Shown: positions 9,137-17,028 of the stretch, piece after piece
Position numbering within the stretch: the stretch's first letter is position 1
How the letters are laid out: the number at the start of each line of letters is the position of its first letter
Origin: Streptomyces zhihengii
Lineage (GTDB): Bacteria; Actinomycetota; Actinomycetes; Streptomycetales; Streptomycetaceae
Reading direction: 5' to 3'
NCBI RefSeq assembly: GCF_016919245.1
Contig: NZ_JAFEJA010000003.1
Location: forward strand, 496,001 to 560,000
Length of the DNA: 64,000 nucleotides
Notes under the pieces: generated by a model
Database searches by the model: none
What the model was told of the DNA's origin: nothing
What the model saw: only the letters and a program-made list of their open reading frames with translations
Made by a program: the position numbers and the translations under genes

Positions 9137-9748
9137 TTACAGGTGCGCGGCGCCGGGGAGCCGGCCGAGGATCGGTAGCGCGGTGAACGCTTCGGCGCGC
9201 GAGGCTCCGATCCGCGCACCCCACAGCGAGCCGAGGTTCTCGGCCATGGGGCCGAAGTGCTCGGTGATGGGCTGCGAGCGGTGTTCACGCAGGGCCGTCA
9301 TCTTCTGCTCGAAGGTGGCGGTGACGTCCACGATCACCGATGCGGCGACGGGGCCGCTGAGGGTCAGGGAGTTGTAGGTGTCGCAGGCGTAGAGCTTCTT
9401 GGGGTGGCCGGTGGCTATGACGGCGTCCACGAGCCCTTCCATGACGGCGCCCGCGATGCGCCGGTGGTCGGGGTGGACATCGTCGACGGGGTGGGTGATG
9501 AGGATCTCGGGCCGGTGGCGAAGGATCAGCTCGGTGACGGTGGCCGCGTCGAGCGCCTCGGCGAGGACGACCTCGGCGCCCAGGGCCTTCCCGCCGGCGA
9601 CGGCCTCGGCGTTGCGCACGGTGTCGTGCGCCTGGACGGCGGCGATGACCGGGGCGGTGCGGGCGTGCAGGGCGAGGGTGCCGCCGGCCCACAGTTCCGG
9701 GTCGTCGGGGTGCGCCATGACGGCTAAGAGGGATCCGGCGCGCGTCAC
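9137..9748 (-). CDS. PIG-L family deacetylase
   Basis: 203 residues. The GTG at 9748 overlaps the exonuclease stop (GTGA); GTG 9751 directly upstream is also possible. The zinc motif AHPDDPE near residue 12 and the downstream HPDHRRIAGAV mark the LmbE/PIG-L fold. These enzymes remove acetyl groups from N-acetylglucosamine-type sugars (MshB, TIGR PIG-L type). Together with two glycosyltransferases and the aminotransferase it suggests that the operon product carries a free amino sugar. Confidence 0.87.
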   Translation of the reverse strand: MTRAGSLLAVMAHPDDPELWAGGTLALHARTAPVIAAVQAHDTVRNAEAVAGGKALGAEVVLAEALDAATVTELILRHRPEILITHPVDDVHPDHRRIAGAVMEGLVDAVIATGHPKKLYACDTYNSLTLSGPVAASVIVDVTATFEQKMTALREHRSQPITEHFGPMAENLGSLWGARIGASRAEAFTALPILGRLPGAAHL

Positions 9749-10620
9749 CACAGGCCCAGCTTCTCGACGACGTCGGCGGGCTTGGGCAGGAGCGGGCTCA
9801 CGTTGCCGGTGGCCTGCCAGGCGACGGGCACGTCCCGCCGCATCCGGCTGAGTTCGCGCCAGCGATGCACATCGCTCCAGCCCATGGTGATGGCCGCTCC
9901 CTTGGCTCCGGTCAGGCGCCCGGAGTCGGGCAGGTCCTCCAGGGTGAGCCCGCCAGCTAGGAGGGCTGCGGCCGTCTTGGCGCCGATGCCCTTGACGCCG
10001 GGGATGTTGTCGGACGTGTCGCCGGTCAGGGCCCGGTAGTCGGGCCACTGGGCCGGGGTAACGCCGTACCGCTCGGCGATCTCGGAGTCGGTGATGATCC
10101 GCGCGGAAGCCTTCCGGGACCGGTTGATGATCTTGACTCGTTCGCCGTGCAGGAGCTGGTAGTAGTCCTGGTCGGCGGACATGATCCGTACGGGACGGTC
10201 CGGGTGGCGGTCGGTGAGAGTGGCGATAACGTCGTCGGCTTCGGCGTTGTCGATCTCGACCCAGCCGATGCCGTACCCGTCGAGGGCTTCCTTGATCGGG
10301 GCGAGGAACTGGATGGGCTCCAGGGCTGCGGGGGTGGACTCCCGGTTGGCCTTGTAGTCGGCGTCGGCGTCCTTGCGGTCCGCGCTGCCGTTCTCGCCGT
10401 CCAGGACGACGCAGATCTCCACCGGCCCGGTGTCCAGGTCGTCGCGGACGCTGGCCCGCAGGAGCGCGAAGAAGGCGAAGAGGCCGGTCAGGTTGCGGGT
10501 CTTGTCCCGGGAGAACACCGGCGCGGGGAAGCCGAAGTGCCCGCGCCAGAGCACGTTGAAGCCGTCGACGAGGAGCAGGGGGGCGACCTGGGAGTGCAGA
10601 CGGGCAGGATTACCCATCAC
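9745..10620 (-). CDS. PolA-type 5'-3' exonuclease (FEN fold)
   Basis: 291 residues (GTG 10620 or ATG 10617, overlapping the glycosyltransferase stop). This is a stand-alone version of the N-terminal nuclease domain of DNA polymerase I. DGFNVLWRG (Asp19), the acidic cluster in DNAEADDVIATL, MSADQDYYQLL and the helix-hairpin-helix GDTSDNIPGVKGIG are all present, so the metal-binding residues look intact. It would cleave 5' flaps or RNA primers. A nuclease of this kind is out of place in a sugar or antibiotic pathway and pairs more naturally with the RT in the same operon. Confidence 0.88.
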   Translation of the reverse strand: MMGNPARLHSQVAPLLLVDGFNVLWRGHFGFPAPVFSRDKTRNLTGLFAFFALLRASVRDDLDTGPVEICVVLDGENGSADRKDADADYKANRESTPAALEPIQFLAPIKEALDGYGIGWVEIDNAEADDVIATLTDRHPDRPVRIMSADQDYYQLLHGERVKIINRSRKASARIITDSEIAERYGVTPAQWPDYRALTGDTSDNIPGVKGIGAKTAAALLAGGLTLEDLPDSGRLTGAKGAAITMGWSDVHRWRELSRMRRDVPVAWQATGNVSPLLPKPADVVEKLGLW

Positions 10621-11753
10621 GACACCGCCTTCACGAATAGCTGGGCGATACGGAGGGGCCTGTAGTCCTGCGAGAGGTGGTACATGGCCTCTGAAGTGCG
10701 TCCGTAGGCTATCGGATCGGCGAGGAGGCGTTGGGCCAGTCGCAGCAGCGCGTTCGGGCCGTGCATCAGTTCGCCCAGCAACCCCCGCGTGGCGATTCCG
10801 TCCTGGAGCAGGGCCGGCAGGTTACCGGTCCGGTAGGCGATGACCGGAGCCCCGACGCTCATGGCTTCCAGCGCGACGAGTCCGAAGGTCTCCCGCAGTG
10901 AGGGAACAATCACCAGGGCGGCCTCGGAGAGCCAGAGGGGAACCTCGTCCCAGGGCAGCGTGCCGGTGGTGAGCGTGATGTGGTCGGCCCTGTCGGCCAA
11001 GTCGCGGCACCGGCCCAGCAGCGTCTCCTGTGAGCCGTCGGCGCTCTCGAAGGCGGCTGCGGCGAGCTGCACGTGCAGCGGCCGGCCGGAAGGCAGGCAG
11101 GCTGCGGCGGTGAGCAGCGGCAGGACTCCCTTCTCGGTTCCCAGGCGGGCGAGGACGCGGATGGGGCCGTCCTCGCGCAGGGCGAGTCGTTCGGTCAACG
11201 GCGGTGGGTCGATCTCGCGGAGCAAGGCGTTGGGCACCACGTGCCAACTGCTGGTGGGCCAGCCCGCTTGCTGGGCCTCGAACCGTACGAACTCGGAGGG
11301 GACGATGACGGTGTCGGCGAGGGCCAGGGCCGGGCGCATGTCCTCGGCGTGCGGCAGGACGTGTACGGCGAGGATCCGCCGGATGCCCAGCGGCAGGTCC
11401 ACGTCGAGGCGGCCAAGGCCCCACAGGGCGTCGGTGAAGACGATGGTGTCGGTGCGGTGCTGCTCCGTGATGTCCCGGAGGCGGGCCTGGAGTTTGTCGG
11501 CGCCGGCGGTGATCGCGTCGCGCAGGGTGGTGTCGCTGCAGGGGAAGGTGACGCCGAGATCGAGGGGTTCCACCGTCACGCCGGGCAGAGCCTGGTCTGC
11601 CGGCTGGGGCGCGCCGGTGGCGATCACGACGTGGTGTCCGGCTTCCGCCAGGCCCGCGGCGAGCGCCGCAGTCGCCCGCTCGATTCCGGCGGGGGCATCC
11701 ACCTGCCAGGAGGCGAGCACCAGCAGCACGCTGAGGCGGGGGTTCGGGTTCAC
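10617..11753 (-). CDS. GT-B glycosyltransferase (family 4-like)
   Basis: 378 residues from GTG 11753, overlapping the PRTase stop. The N-terminal half begins SVLLVLASWQVDAPAGIER (acceptor domain, glycine-poor loop). The C-terminal donor domain has RVLARLGTEKG and the EX7E region in SLRETFGLVALEAMSVG, which binds the nucleotide-sugar donor. It transfers a sugar from an NDP-sugar, retaining mechanism by family. The acceptor is unknown. Confidence 0.88.
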   Translation of the reverse strand: MNPNPRLSVLLVLASWQVDAPAGIERATAALAAGLAEAGHHVVIATGAPQPADQALPGVTVEPLDLGVTFPCSDTTLRDAITAGADKLQARLRDITEQHRTDTIVFTDALWGLGRLDVDLPLGIRRILAVHVLPHAEDMRPALALADTVIVPSEFVRFEAQQAGWPTSSWHVVPNALLREIDPPPLTERLALREDGPIRVLARLGTEKGVLPLLTAAACLPSGRPLHVQLAAAAFESADGSQETLLGRCRDLADRADHITLTTGTLPWDEVPLWLSEAALVIVPSLRETFGLVALEAMSVGAPVIAYRTGNLPALLQDGIATRGLLGELMHGPNALLRLAQRLLADPIAYGRTSEAMYHLSQDYRPLRIAQLFVKAVS

Positions 11754-12301
11754 AGGGGTCGTCCGTTCAGGGGAGCGGGCAGGGCGACGAGCTTGATGCC
11801 GGCGGGCGGGGTCTCCCAGGGGAAGACCACCCAGTCGTCGACGGTGTACGCGGCCCAGTCGGGTTCCCGGTCCGCGCCCGCGTTGCGGCACAGGGCCACG
11901 GTCTCGATGCGGGCCCCGGTCGTGAGCCGCGGGGCGAGGGCGGCGGTGACGGCGTCGAAGGTGGCGCCGCTTCCGCAGATGTCGTCGACGAGCAGGACCC
12001 GCCCGGACAGGGCGTCCGGGAAGCCGTCGGGGAAGGCGACGGCCACGTTCCCGGTGGCCTGGGTGTGGATGGCGTCGGTGCGGTTGTGCTTGGCGTGGAT
12101 GTGGGTGAGGGGGACCGTGAGGCGTCCGGCGAGCCCGGCGCCCGGGATGGTGCCGCCGTTGGCCACGGCGATGACGATGCTGACCTCGCCGCTTGGCGCG
12201 ATGGCCGCGGCCAGCTCGTCGAGAGCGCGCTCCAGCACGGGTTCGGTCAACTCGAAGGGGCCGGTGCCGCGGAAGAGCCGGCGGGCCGTGGAGCCGCTCA
12301 C
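11750..12301 (-). CDS. Phosphoribosyltransferase
   Basis: 183 residues from GTG 12301 (GTGA overlap with the radical SAM gene). The PRPP-binding signature VLLVDDICGSGATF lies at residues 102-115. The upstream VANGGTIPGAGLAGRL is like the PPi loop of xanthine/guanine PRTases. It would join a base to PRPP. With queCDE in the same operon, a 7-deazaguanine base is the natural candidate substrate (as in tubercidin or toyocamycin pathways, where a PRTase acts on the deazapurine), but this is inference. Confidence 0.85.
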   Translation of the reverse strand: MSGSTARRLFRGTGPFELTEPVLERALDELAAAIAPSGEVSIVIAVANGGTIPGAGLAGRLTVPLTHIHAKHNRTDAIHTQATGNVAVAFPDGFPDALSGRVLLVDDICGSGATFDAVTAALAPRLTTGARIETVALCRNAGADREPDWAAYTVDDWVVFPWETPPAGIKLVALPAPLNGRPL

Positions 12302-13254
12302 GGTGTGCTCCCTTGCAGGACGGGAACGGGCAAGTGGAGGTCCTCGGCACGGGTCAGGCGGCGCAGCGCGCTGATCTCGTTGGCCTGGTCCGTGTTGCGC
12401 CAGACCTTGCCGTCGGCGCGGACGACGGTGAACGCGTCGGCGATCTCCCTGGTCCGCAGCCGGACCCGTACCCCGGGCGGCGGGGTCACCGCATCGAGAC
12501 GGGTGCGTGCCTGGGCGTCGGAGAGCATCTGCGTATCGCGCAGGGCCCGGCCATCGCCGATGGGCAGCATCTGCAGGAAGGTGACCCCGCCGGCGCCGAG
12601 CCGGGCGGCGAGGTTGGCCATCTGCTGCATGCCGTCGGCCGTGGACTGCATCACGACGAAGTGGAGCTGCACCGGAAGGCCGGCCCGAACGGCGGCCCGG
12701 ACTCCCTCGCAGGCCCGACCGAAACTTCCCGTGCCGCGCCAGCGGTCGTGCGTCGCCGCGGTGGGCCCGTCCAGGCTGACGCGGATCGCGTCGAAGACCC
12801 CGACGAGTTCGGGGGCGCGCCGCGCGAGGTGCCAGCCGTTGGTGGTGCAGCTGACGACGGCACCTGCAGAGCGCAGGGTCCGGCCGAGCGCTGTCAGGTC
12901 CCTCAGGAGCAGCGGCTCGCCCCCGGAAATGTCCAGGCCGAGGGTGCCGCTGGTGGCAAGGATCCTGGCGATCCTGGCCCGGTCAGCGCTCCGCAGCTCC
13001 TGGACGGTCTTGTCGTCCAGGCACTGCGGGCACTCCAGGTTGCACCGGACGAGCGGCGACCAGCAGACGTTGAACGGCACGGCCGTGGCGACCTGCCGCT
13101 GGAAGACGGGCTGCCATGCCACGACCTGCGTGCCGTCGAGCCAGCAGCGCCCAGAGGCCAGCACCTGCGGCGCCAGGTGGGTCAGCTCGGTGGCCGGGTC
13201 GTACACCAGGCTCTTTCCGCCCAGGACGCGGGTCGAGAAGGCGCGAACGGTCAT
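12298..13254 (-). CDS. Radical SAM protein
   Basis: 318 residues from ATG 13254 (ATGA overlap). The 4Fe-4S cluster motif CNLECPQC gives C71, C75 and C78 (CX3CX2C), followed by SGGEPLLLRDL for SAM binding and SLDGPTAATHDRWRG, typical of the MoaA/NifB/PqqE branch. No SPASM-type seven-Cys tail is visible. The substrate is unknown; it is separate from QueE and is the second radical SAM enzyme of the operon. Confidence 0.88.
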   Translation of the reverse strand: MTVRAFSTRVLGGKSLVYDPATELTHLAPQVLASGRCWLDGTQVVAWQPVFQRQVATAVPFNVCWSPLVRCNLECPQCLDDKTVQELRSADRARIARILATSGTLGLDISGGEPLLLRDLTALGRTLRSAGAVVSCTTNGWHLARRAPELVGVFDAIRVSLDGPTAATHDRWRGTGSFGRACEGVRAAVRAGLPVQLHFVVMQSTADGMQQMANLAARLGAGGVTFLQMLPIGDGRALRDTQMLSDAQARTRLDAVTPPPGVRVRLRTREIADAFTVVRADGKVWRNTDQANEISALRRLTRAEDLHLPVPVLQGSTP

Positions 13255-14285
13255 CGGCCGTTCACCTCCGCCCGTACCAGCAGCCGGTGGGCGGCGGCCG
13301 CGAAGGCCCGTCCGCGGCCGATGGGCGCCGAAGCGGCCAGCCTGCCGCGGTAGTGGGCGAGGGTGGCCGGCCAGCCCTGGAGTTTGGTCTGCCACTGGGC
13401 GTCGGCGTCCGGGGGGTCGAGGTGGTAGCCAACCGCCTGGCGCAGCGGGACGACGAGACACCCGGCCGCGATGAGGGCGGCGCCGAGGTGGGTGTCCTCC
13501 ATGCCCCAGCCGATGCGGCCGAACGTCTCGTCGAAGCCGCCGACATCGACGACCGCGGCGCGGGGAACGGCGACCATCGCCGTCACGACGGTTCGGGCGA
13601 GGTCCCAGTCGAGGTAGAAGGCGCCGTGGCCCAGCTTCTGGAAGTCGTCCGTGTCGTTGAGGGGACTGCCCGTGGTGGGGCCGGGCAGCACGTGCCCGGA
13701 GTAGAGGAGGGGTCCGCCCGCGCTGCGCCAGGTGACCCGGTGGTCGGCCGCGAGATCGGCCGGCCCGTCGGGGACGAGAGGCAGACCGTCTGGGCCGGGC
13801 TGGAAGGGCACGTTGTGGCGGAAGCCCGTGAGGATGGTGTCCGGCAGGGCGCGGGCGGCGAAGTCGGCCAGCGCATGGCGCGGCAGGACCATATCGGAGT
13901 CGAGGTACAGGACGGTGTCGGCGCTCGCCAGGTAGGTGCCGACGTTGCGGGCGGCCGCGGCCCCCTCCGACTGGGCGAGGCGCACCAAGGTGTCCACGGC
14001 GGGATGCCGGGCGGCGATGAGGTGGGTGTCGTCGGTGGATCCGTCGTCGACCACAATCACCTCGACGGGGCCCTGGGTGTCCTGGGCGGCGAGGGAGTCA
14101 AGGACGGCCGGGAGCGCGTAGGCGGTGTTCCGGGCGGGGATCACCACCGACACGGCGCGGCCGGCGGCGAGGACGGGCGGTGTCGGCGTGTGCCAGCCGA
14201 TCCCGGTGGCGCCTTCGAAGTCGGCTCGCAGCCTGCTGTGGTCGTTGGGCTGCTGGCCCAGGGCGTGGGCCAAGGTGTCGTTCAC
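13251..14285 (-). CDS. Family 2 (GT-A) glycosyltransferase
   Basis: 344 residues from GTG 14285 (GTGA overlap). The N-terminal GT-A fold shows SVVIPARN (about 46-53), VVDDGSTDDT and the metal-binding DSD at YLDSDMV (129-131). The later part has GGFDETFGRIGWGMEDTHLG, the conserved acceptor-side region with the ED catalytic pair. An inverting glycosyltransferase; donor and acceptor unknown. Confidence 0.9.
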   Translation of the reverse strand: MNDTLAHALGQQPNDHSRLRADFEGATGIGWHTPTPPVLAAGRAVSVVIPARNTAYALPAVLDSLAAQDTQGPVEVIVVDDGSTDDTHLIAARHPAVDTLVRLAQSEGAAAARNVGTYLASADTVLYLDSDMVLPRHALADFAARALPDTILTGFRHNVPFQPGPDGLPLVPDGPADLAADHRVTWRSAGGPLLYSGHVLPGPTTGSPLNDTDDFQKLGHGAFYLDWDLARTVVTAMVAVPRAAVVDVGGFDETFGRIGWGMEDTHLGAALIAAGCLVVPLRQAVGYHLDPPDADAQWQTKLQGWPATLAHYRGRLAASAPIGRGRAFAAAAHRLLVRAEVNGR

Positions 14286-14746
14286 GGCCAGTTCCAATCG
14301 TCGAGTACGGCAGAAGCTTCGTCCCAGGCGCGGGGGTCGGTGATCCACCGGATGCGCGGCCGGTCCTCGTCGCCGAGGACATCGGCCAGCAGCGACAGAT
14401 AGGCCGGTTCGGCGACGAGGAGGATCTGCGCAGGGTGGTGGTCCAGCGCGTCGAGGCGTTCACGGACGGCGGCGCAGACCGCCGGCCGCAGCAGGCGGGC
14501 GCGGGCGTCGGTCAGCGGCCGCTCGTAGGGCAGGACCGGCGAGCGGGCTCCGAGAAGACCATGCTCGGCTGACAGGAAACACACCCGCTCCAGCACCTGG
14601 GCGTGTCCGGCCAGCCGGTCGCGTAGCTGCGGGACGATGCCGCCCTGGTACAGGTCGAGCGCGGGCACCGGGCTCGCAGTGGTGGCCTTGCGCCGGGAGC
14701 ACCCGGCCATGACCAGGGTGCCGGGCAGAGGCACGGGGGCGCTCAC
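14282..14746 (-). CDS. DUF6884-like protein
   Basis: 154 residues from GTG 14746 (GTGA overlap). It shows the features of the DUF6884/YaaA-like group: AGCSRRK near the start, LDLYQGG, then VCFLSAEHGLLG and LPYERPLTDAR. The biochemical role of the family is not established; related YaaA proteins bind DNA. Its place between a CLec-fold protein and a glycosyltransferase gives no direct clue. Family assignment is by motif memory, so moderate. Confidence 0.65.
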   Translation of the reverse strand: MSAPVPLPGTLVMAGCSRRKATTASPVPALDLYQGGIVPQLRDRLAGHAQVLERVCFLSAEHGLLGARSPVLPYERPLTDARARLLRPAVCAAVRERLDALDHHPAQILLVAEPAYLSLLADVLGDEDRPRIRWITDPRAWDEASAVLDDWNWP

Positions 14747-15330
14747 GTCTCCCTCACCACCCGGAAGCCGATCCCGGCCGAAGCCAGTTCGGCGGGTGCG
14801 GCGTTGAGGAAGGTGCACTTCGCGTAGAGGTCAGGGGAGTCGTACGAGCCGCCCCGCAGGATGAAACCGTCGCCCAGGACGGAGCTGGAGGTCCATTCCC
14901 AGCAGTTCCCCACCATGTCCAGGAGTCCCTCCGGGGTCGCGCCACCCGGGTGGGAGCCGACCTCGGTGGTGGTGCCGGGACCACTGCGCAGGTTCGCGAG
15001 GTGGGCCGCCGGGGCGGCTTCCCCCCAGGGATATGTGCGCCGGCCGGGGCCGGAGGCGGCGTACTCCCACTCCACGGAGCGCGGCAGGCGCCCGCCGAGT
15101 CCACGGGCGATCTCGGCGGCCTCGGACTGGGACAGCCCGGTCATCGGCGCCGTACTGACTCCCGCGCCGAGCTGGGCAGGGGTAATGGGGGTCCGGGTCC
15201 ATTCCAGCGCCCGGACCTTGATCGGCCGACTGCGGTCTCCGAAGAGGCAGGTCCCGGAGGGGACCGGCACCCAGCAGATTCCGTGCCCCGGCCGTTGGGC
15301 GGGGGTGATGGTGGGCGTCATGGGCGTCAT
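14743..15330 (-). CDS. Formylglycine-generating-enzyme-fold (SUMF1/CLec) protein, catalytic cysteines lacking
   Basis: 195 residues from ATG 15330 (ATGA overlap with RT). The fold signature is complete: GLSQSEAAEIARGLGGRLPRS, WEYAASG, YPWGE, NCWEWT, ILRGGSYDSP and the terminal GIGFRVVRE. True FGE has two active cysteines near the C-terminus. Only one Cys (in YAKCTF) is present there, so FGE oxidase activity is unlikely. The same C-type-lectin fold is used as the variable display domain of diversity-generating retroelements, which makes its position immediately after an RT gene notable. No repeat copy of its 3' end was found by eye. Confidence 0.85.
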   Translation of the reverse strand: MTPMTPTITPAQRPGHGICWVPVPSGTCLFGDRSRPIKVRALEWTRTPITPAQLGAGVSTAPMTGLSQSEAAEIARGLGGRLPRSVEWEYAASGPGRRTYPWGEAAPAAHLANLRSGPGTTTEVGSHPGGATPEGLLDMVGNCWEWTSSSVLGDGFILRGGSYDSPDLYAKCTFLNAAPAELASAGIGFRVVRET

Positions 15331-16145
15331 CCGTTGATCAGGAAGAGGTCTTCGGCGTTGGCCGCCGGCCGGATCCGGCTCTTGCCCGGGTGGGGCTGCA
15401 GCCGGACCGTTCCAAGAGCCGCGGTCAGGGCCTCGTTCGCTGCTTCGGCCTGCTCCTGGCTGTCCGCGAACAGGCAGTAGTTGTCGGCGAACCGCACGAC
15501 GTGGAAGCCGCCCAGTGCGGAGTCGACACGAGAAAGGCGCAGGTTCAAGAGCATCGGGCTCAGGCCGCACCCGGGAGCGATCGGGTCGGGCAGCGCCTCC
15601 AGGGCTATACGGACCCGGTCGAGGAAGGAGCCATCCTGGACGTGATCGGCGAGCCAGTCGATGACTTCCTCGGTATGGGCGCCGGCCGACGCCTGCTTCA
15701 CGTCGACGTCGGCGACCCACACCAGGCCGGCGCGAAGGTGCTGCGCCGCCTGGCGCAGCGCGGTGAGCCGATTGCGTCCCGGCCGGAACCCGGAGACCCA
15801 CGGCGCGAACGCGTGCGTCTCCAGGACCGGTTCGACGGCGCGGCGCATCGCCCGATGGACGACGCGGTCACCCACCGTCGGCATCACCATGTCGATCCGC
15901 TTGCCGGTGTAGGCGATGACGTGCGACGCCTTGACCGGCCCGGGACGCCACAGCCCCAGGCGGAGGTCTTCGGCGAGCCGGTCGAGTCGCTCAGGCAGTC
16001 CCCGGCGGAACGCCGCCCAGGACTGTCCGTCGGCACCGGGCGCCGAGGCCCGACGCATGCACAGCCGGGCGGCTCGCTTGAGATGGAGCGGCTCGACGAG
16101 GAACGGCATCAGCGAATGGGTAGACACAGCACGGGAGTTGCGCAC
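15327..16145 (-). CDS. Reverse transcriptase homologue (RVT_1, FADN motif)
   Basis: 272 residues from GTG 16145, which has AGGAG eight bases upstream. An alternative GTG at 16277 with its own GGGAGG would overlap queE and force translation through a strongly structured stretch. Motifs: SAPGADGQSW (RT1, about 34-43), IDMVMPTVGDRVVHRAMRRA (RT2), VADVDVKQ with the motif A Asp (146/148), GCGLSP (192-197) and motif C RFADNYCLF (FADN at 219-222). The usual YADD is thus FADN: the first metal Asp is kept, the second is Asn. There is no maturase X or HNH domain, so it is not a group II intron protein. SP rather than SQ at motif 4 argues against a DGR RT. Confidence 0.8.
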   Translation of the reverse strand: MRNSRAVSTHSLMPFLVEPLHLKRAARLCMRRASAPGADGQSWAAFRRGLPERLDRLAEDLRLGLWRPGPVKASHVIAYTGKRIDMVMPTVGDRVVHRAMRRAVEPVLETHAFAPWVSGFRPGRNRLTALRQAAQHLRAGLVWVADVDVKQASAGAHTEEVIDWLADHVQDGSFLDRVRIALEALPDPIAPGCGLSPMLLNLRLSRVDSALGGFHVVRFADNYCLFADSQEQAEAANEALTAALGTVRLQPHPGKSRIRPAANAEDLFLING

Positions 16146-16260
16146 TACAGTGGCTCCTGCCTGAGTGGCAGGAACGATCCCCTTCTCCGCTGATTGGCCG
16201 CTATCCCACACACGCGGCCGGAGAGAGCGGGAACGACGGCCCCACTCAGGCTTTGTGCTG
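16146..16260 (-). ncRNA. Candidate structured RNA between queE and the RT gene
   Basis: On the minus strand a perfect 10-bp inverted repeat (16242-16251 with 16159-16168; GCCTGAGTGG/CCACTCAGGC) encloses 73 nt. Those 73 nt fold into nested stems: 16219-16224 with 16184-16189 (CGGAGA/TCTCCG) and 16214-16218 with 16197-16201 (GCGGC/GCCGC), with a 12-nt loop. A competing local hairpin, 16156-16161 with 16167-16172 (6 bp, 5-nt loop), uses the same arm and covers the RT ribosome binding site. This is the only large unexplained gap in the operon. It could be an RT-associated RNA (retron-like layout) or a translational switch. Confidence 0.4.
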
Positions 16261-16266
16261 TCCGGG

Positions 16267-17028
16267 CTACCGGCCACGCTCGTCCTCCCACAGCAGGGTG
16301 TGAAGCCGGGGGCTCAGGTTGAAGCCGAGACGGAGCGCTTCCTGGGCCATCTCCCGCATCCCGTCCAGGACGGCCTTCGAGGACACGCCCTCGGGCATCA
16401 CCCACACCTCGCTCAGCGCGAACCGCTCGACGAGCTCGGCCGCCTCGACGAGGTCCCCGGGGTGGCTGATGACGAACTTGAAGCGGGCCTTGCCGCTCTC
16501 CGCCAGCGCGCGCAGCGCCGCCGGGACGATACGGGCCGACGCCCGGCCGCCGGCGGTGGACAGCTTCGGCGACACGTTGAACGCGCGCACGTATCCCACC
16601 AGCTCACCGCTGGGGATGAACGTCCCGTTCGTCTCGATCTCGATCTCCCGACCGGCCCCGTGCAGGGCGCGGGCCAGCCGTGTCAGACCGGACATCTGGA
16701 TCATCGGCTCCCCGCCGGTGATCACAATCAGGCGGGTGGGGACGGCGAGCGCCCACTCGGTGAGCGACTCCACACTCTGCCGGCGGGAGACGGCCGGATC
16801 CCGCGGGTCGAACCTCTTGAAGTCCCACGTCTCGGGGGTGTCGCAAGCCCACCGGGCCAGCTGGCCCTGCCCGCACGACAGGTTGCACCGCGAGAGCCGT
16901 ATGAACAGGGCCTGCCTGCCCGTGGAGGGGCCCTCCCCCTGGAAGGTGGGCCCGAACGTCTCCGCGACCGATAACTGCCGGTCGTCCGTCACAGAGCTCG
17001 ACAGGAGATGGAGCGCGCCGGCGTTCAT
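16267..17028 (-). CDS. queE: 7-carboxy-7-deazaguanine synthase (QueE)
   Basis: 253 residues from ATG 17028 (ATGA overlap with queD). It is the radical SAM enzyme that turns 6-carboxytetrahydropterin into 7-carboxy-7-deazaguanine. TFQGEGPSTGRQALFIRL near residue 28 and CDTPETWDF are family hallmarks, and VITGGEPMIQ is the SAM-binding loop. The cluster cysteines are C48, C52 and C62 (CX3CX9C), so the third Cys is displaced by a short insertion relative to the common CX3CX2C; QueE enzymes are known to tolerate variant spacing. Second step after queD in preQ0 synthesis. Confidence 0.9.
   Translation of the reverse strand: MNAGALHLLSSSVTDDRQLSVAETFGPTFQGEGPSTGRQALFIRLSRCNLSCGQGQLARWACDTPETWDFKRFDPRDPAVSRRQSVESLTEWALAVPTRLIVITGGEPMIQMSGLTRLARALHGAGREIEIETNGTFIPSGELVGYVRAFNVSPKLSTAGGRASARIVPAALRALAESGKARFKFVISHPGDLVEAAELVERFALSEVWVMPEGVSSKAVLDGMREMAQEALRLGFNLSPRLHTLLWEDERGR

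Noticed and set aside
9745..10620. A complete DNA polymerase I
   Set aside because: Only the 5'-3' nuclease domain is present; no 3'-5' exonuclease or polymerase motifs follow.
14743..16277. Diversity-generating retroelement with template and variable repeats
   Set aside because: No second copy of the 3' end of the FGE-fold gene was found around the RT, and the RT motif is SP, not SQ. Kept only as a lead.
16146..16277. preQ1/preQ0 riboswitch in front of the RT
   Set aside because: The sequence lacks the short H-type pseudoknot and A-rich tail of known preQ1 classes; the structure seen is longer and GC-rich.
15327..16277. Group II intron with its maturase
   Set aside because: The RT lacks maturase (X) and HNH domains, sits in frame in an operon, and no intron domain V-like hairpin was seen near its ends.
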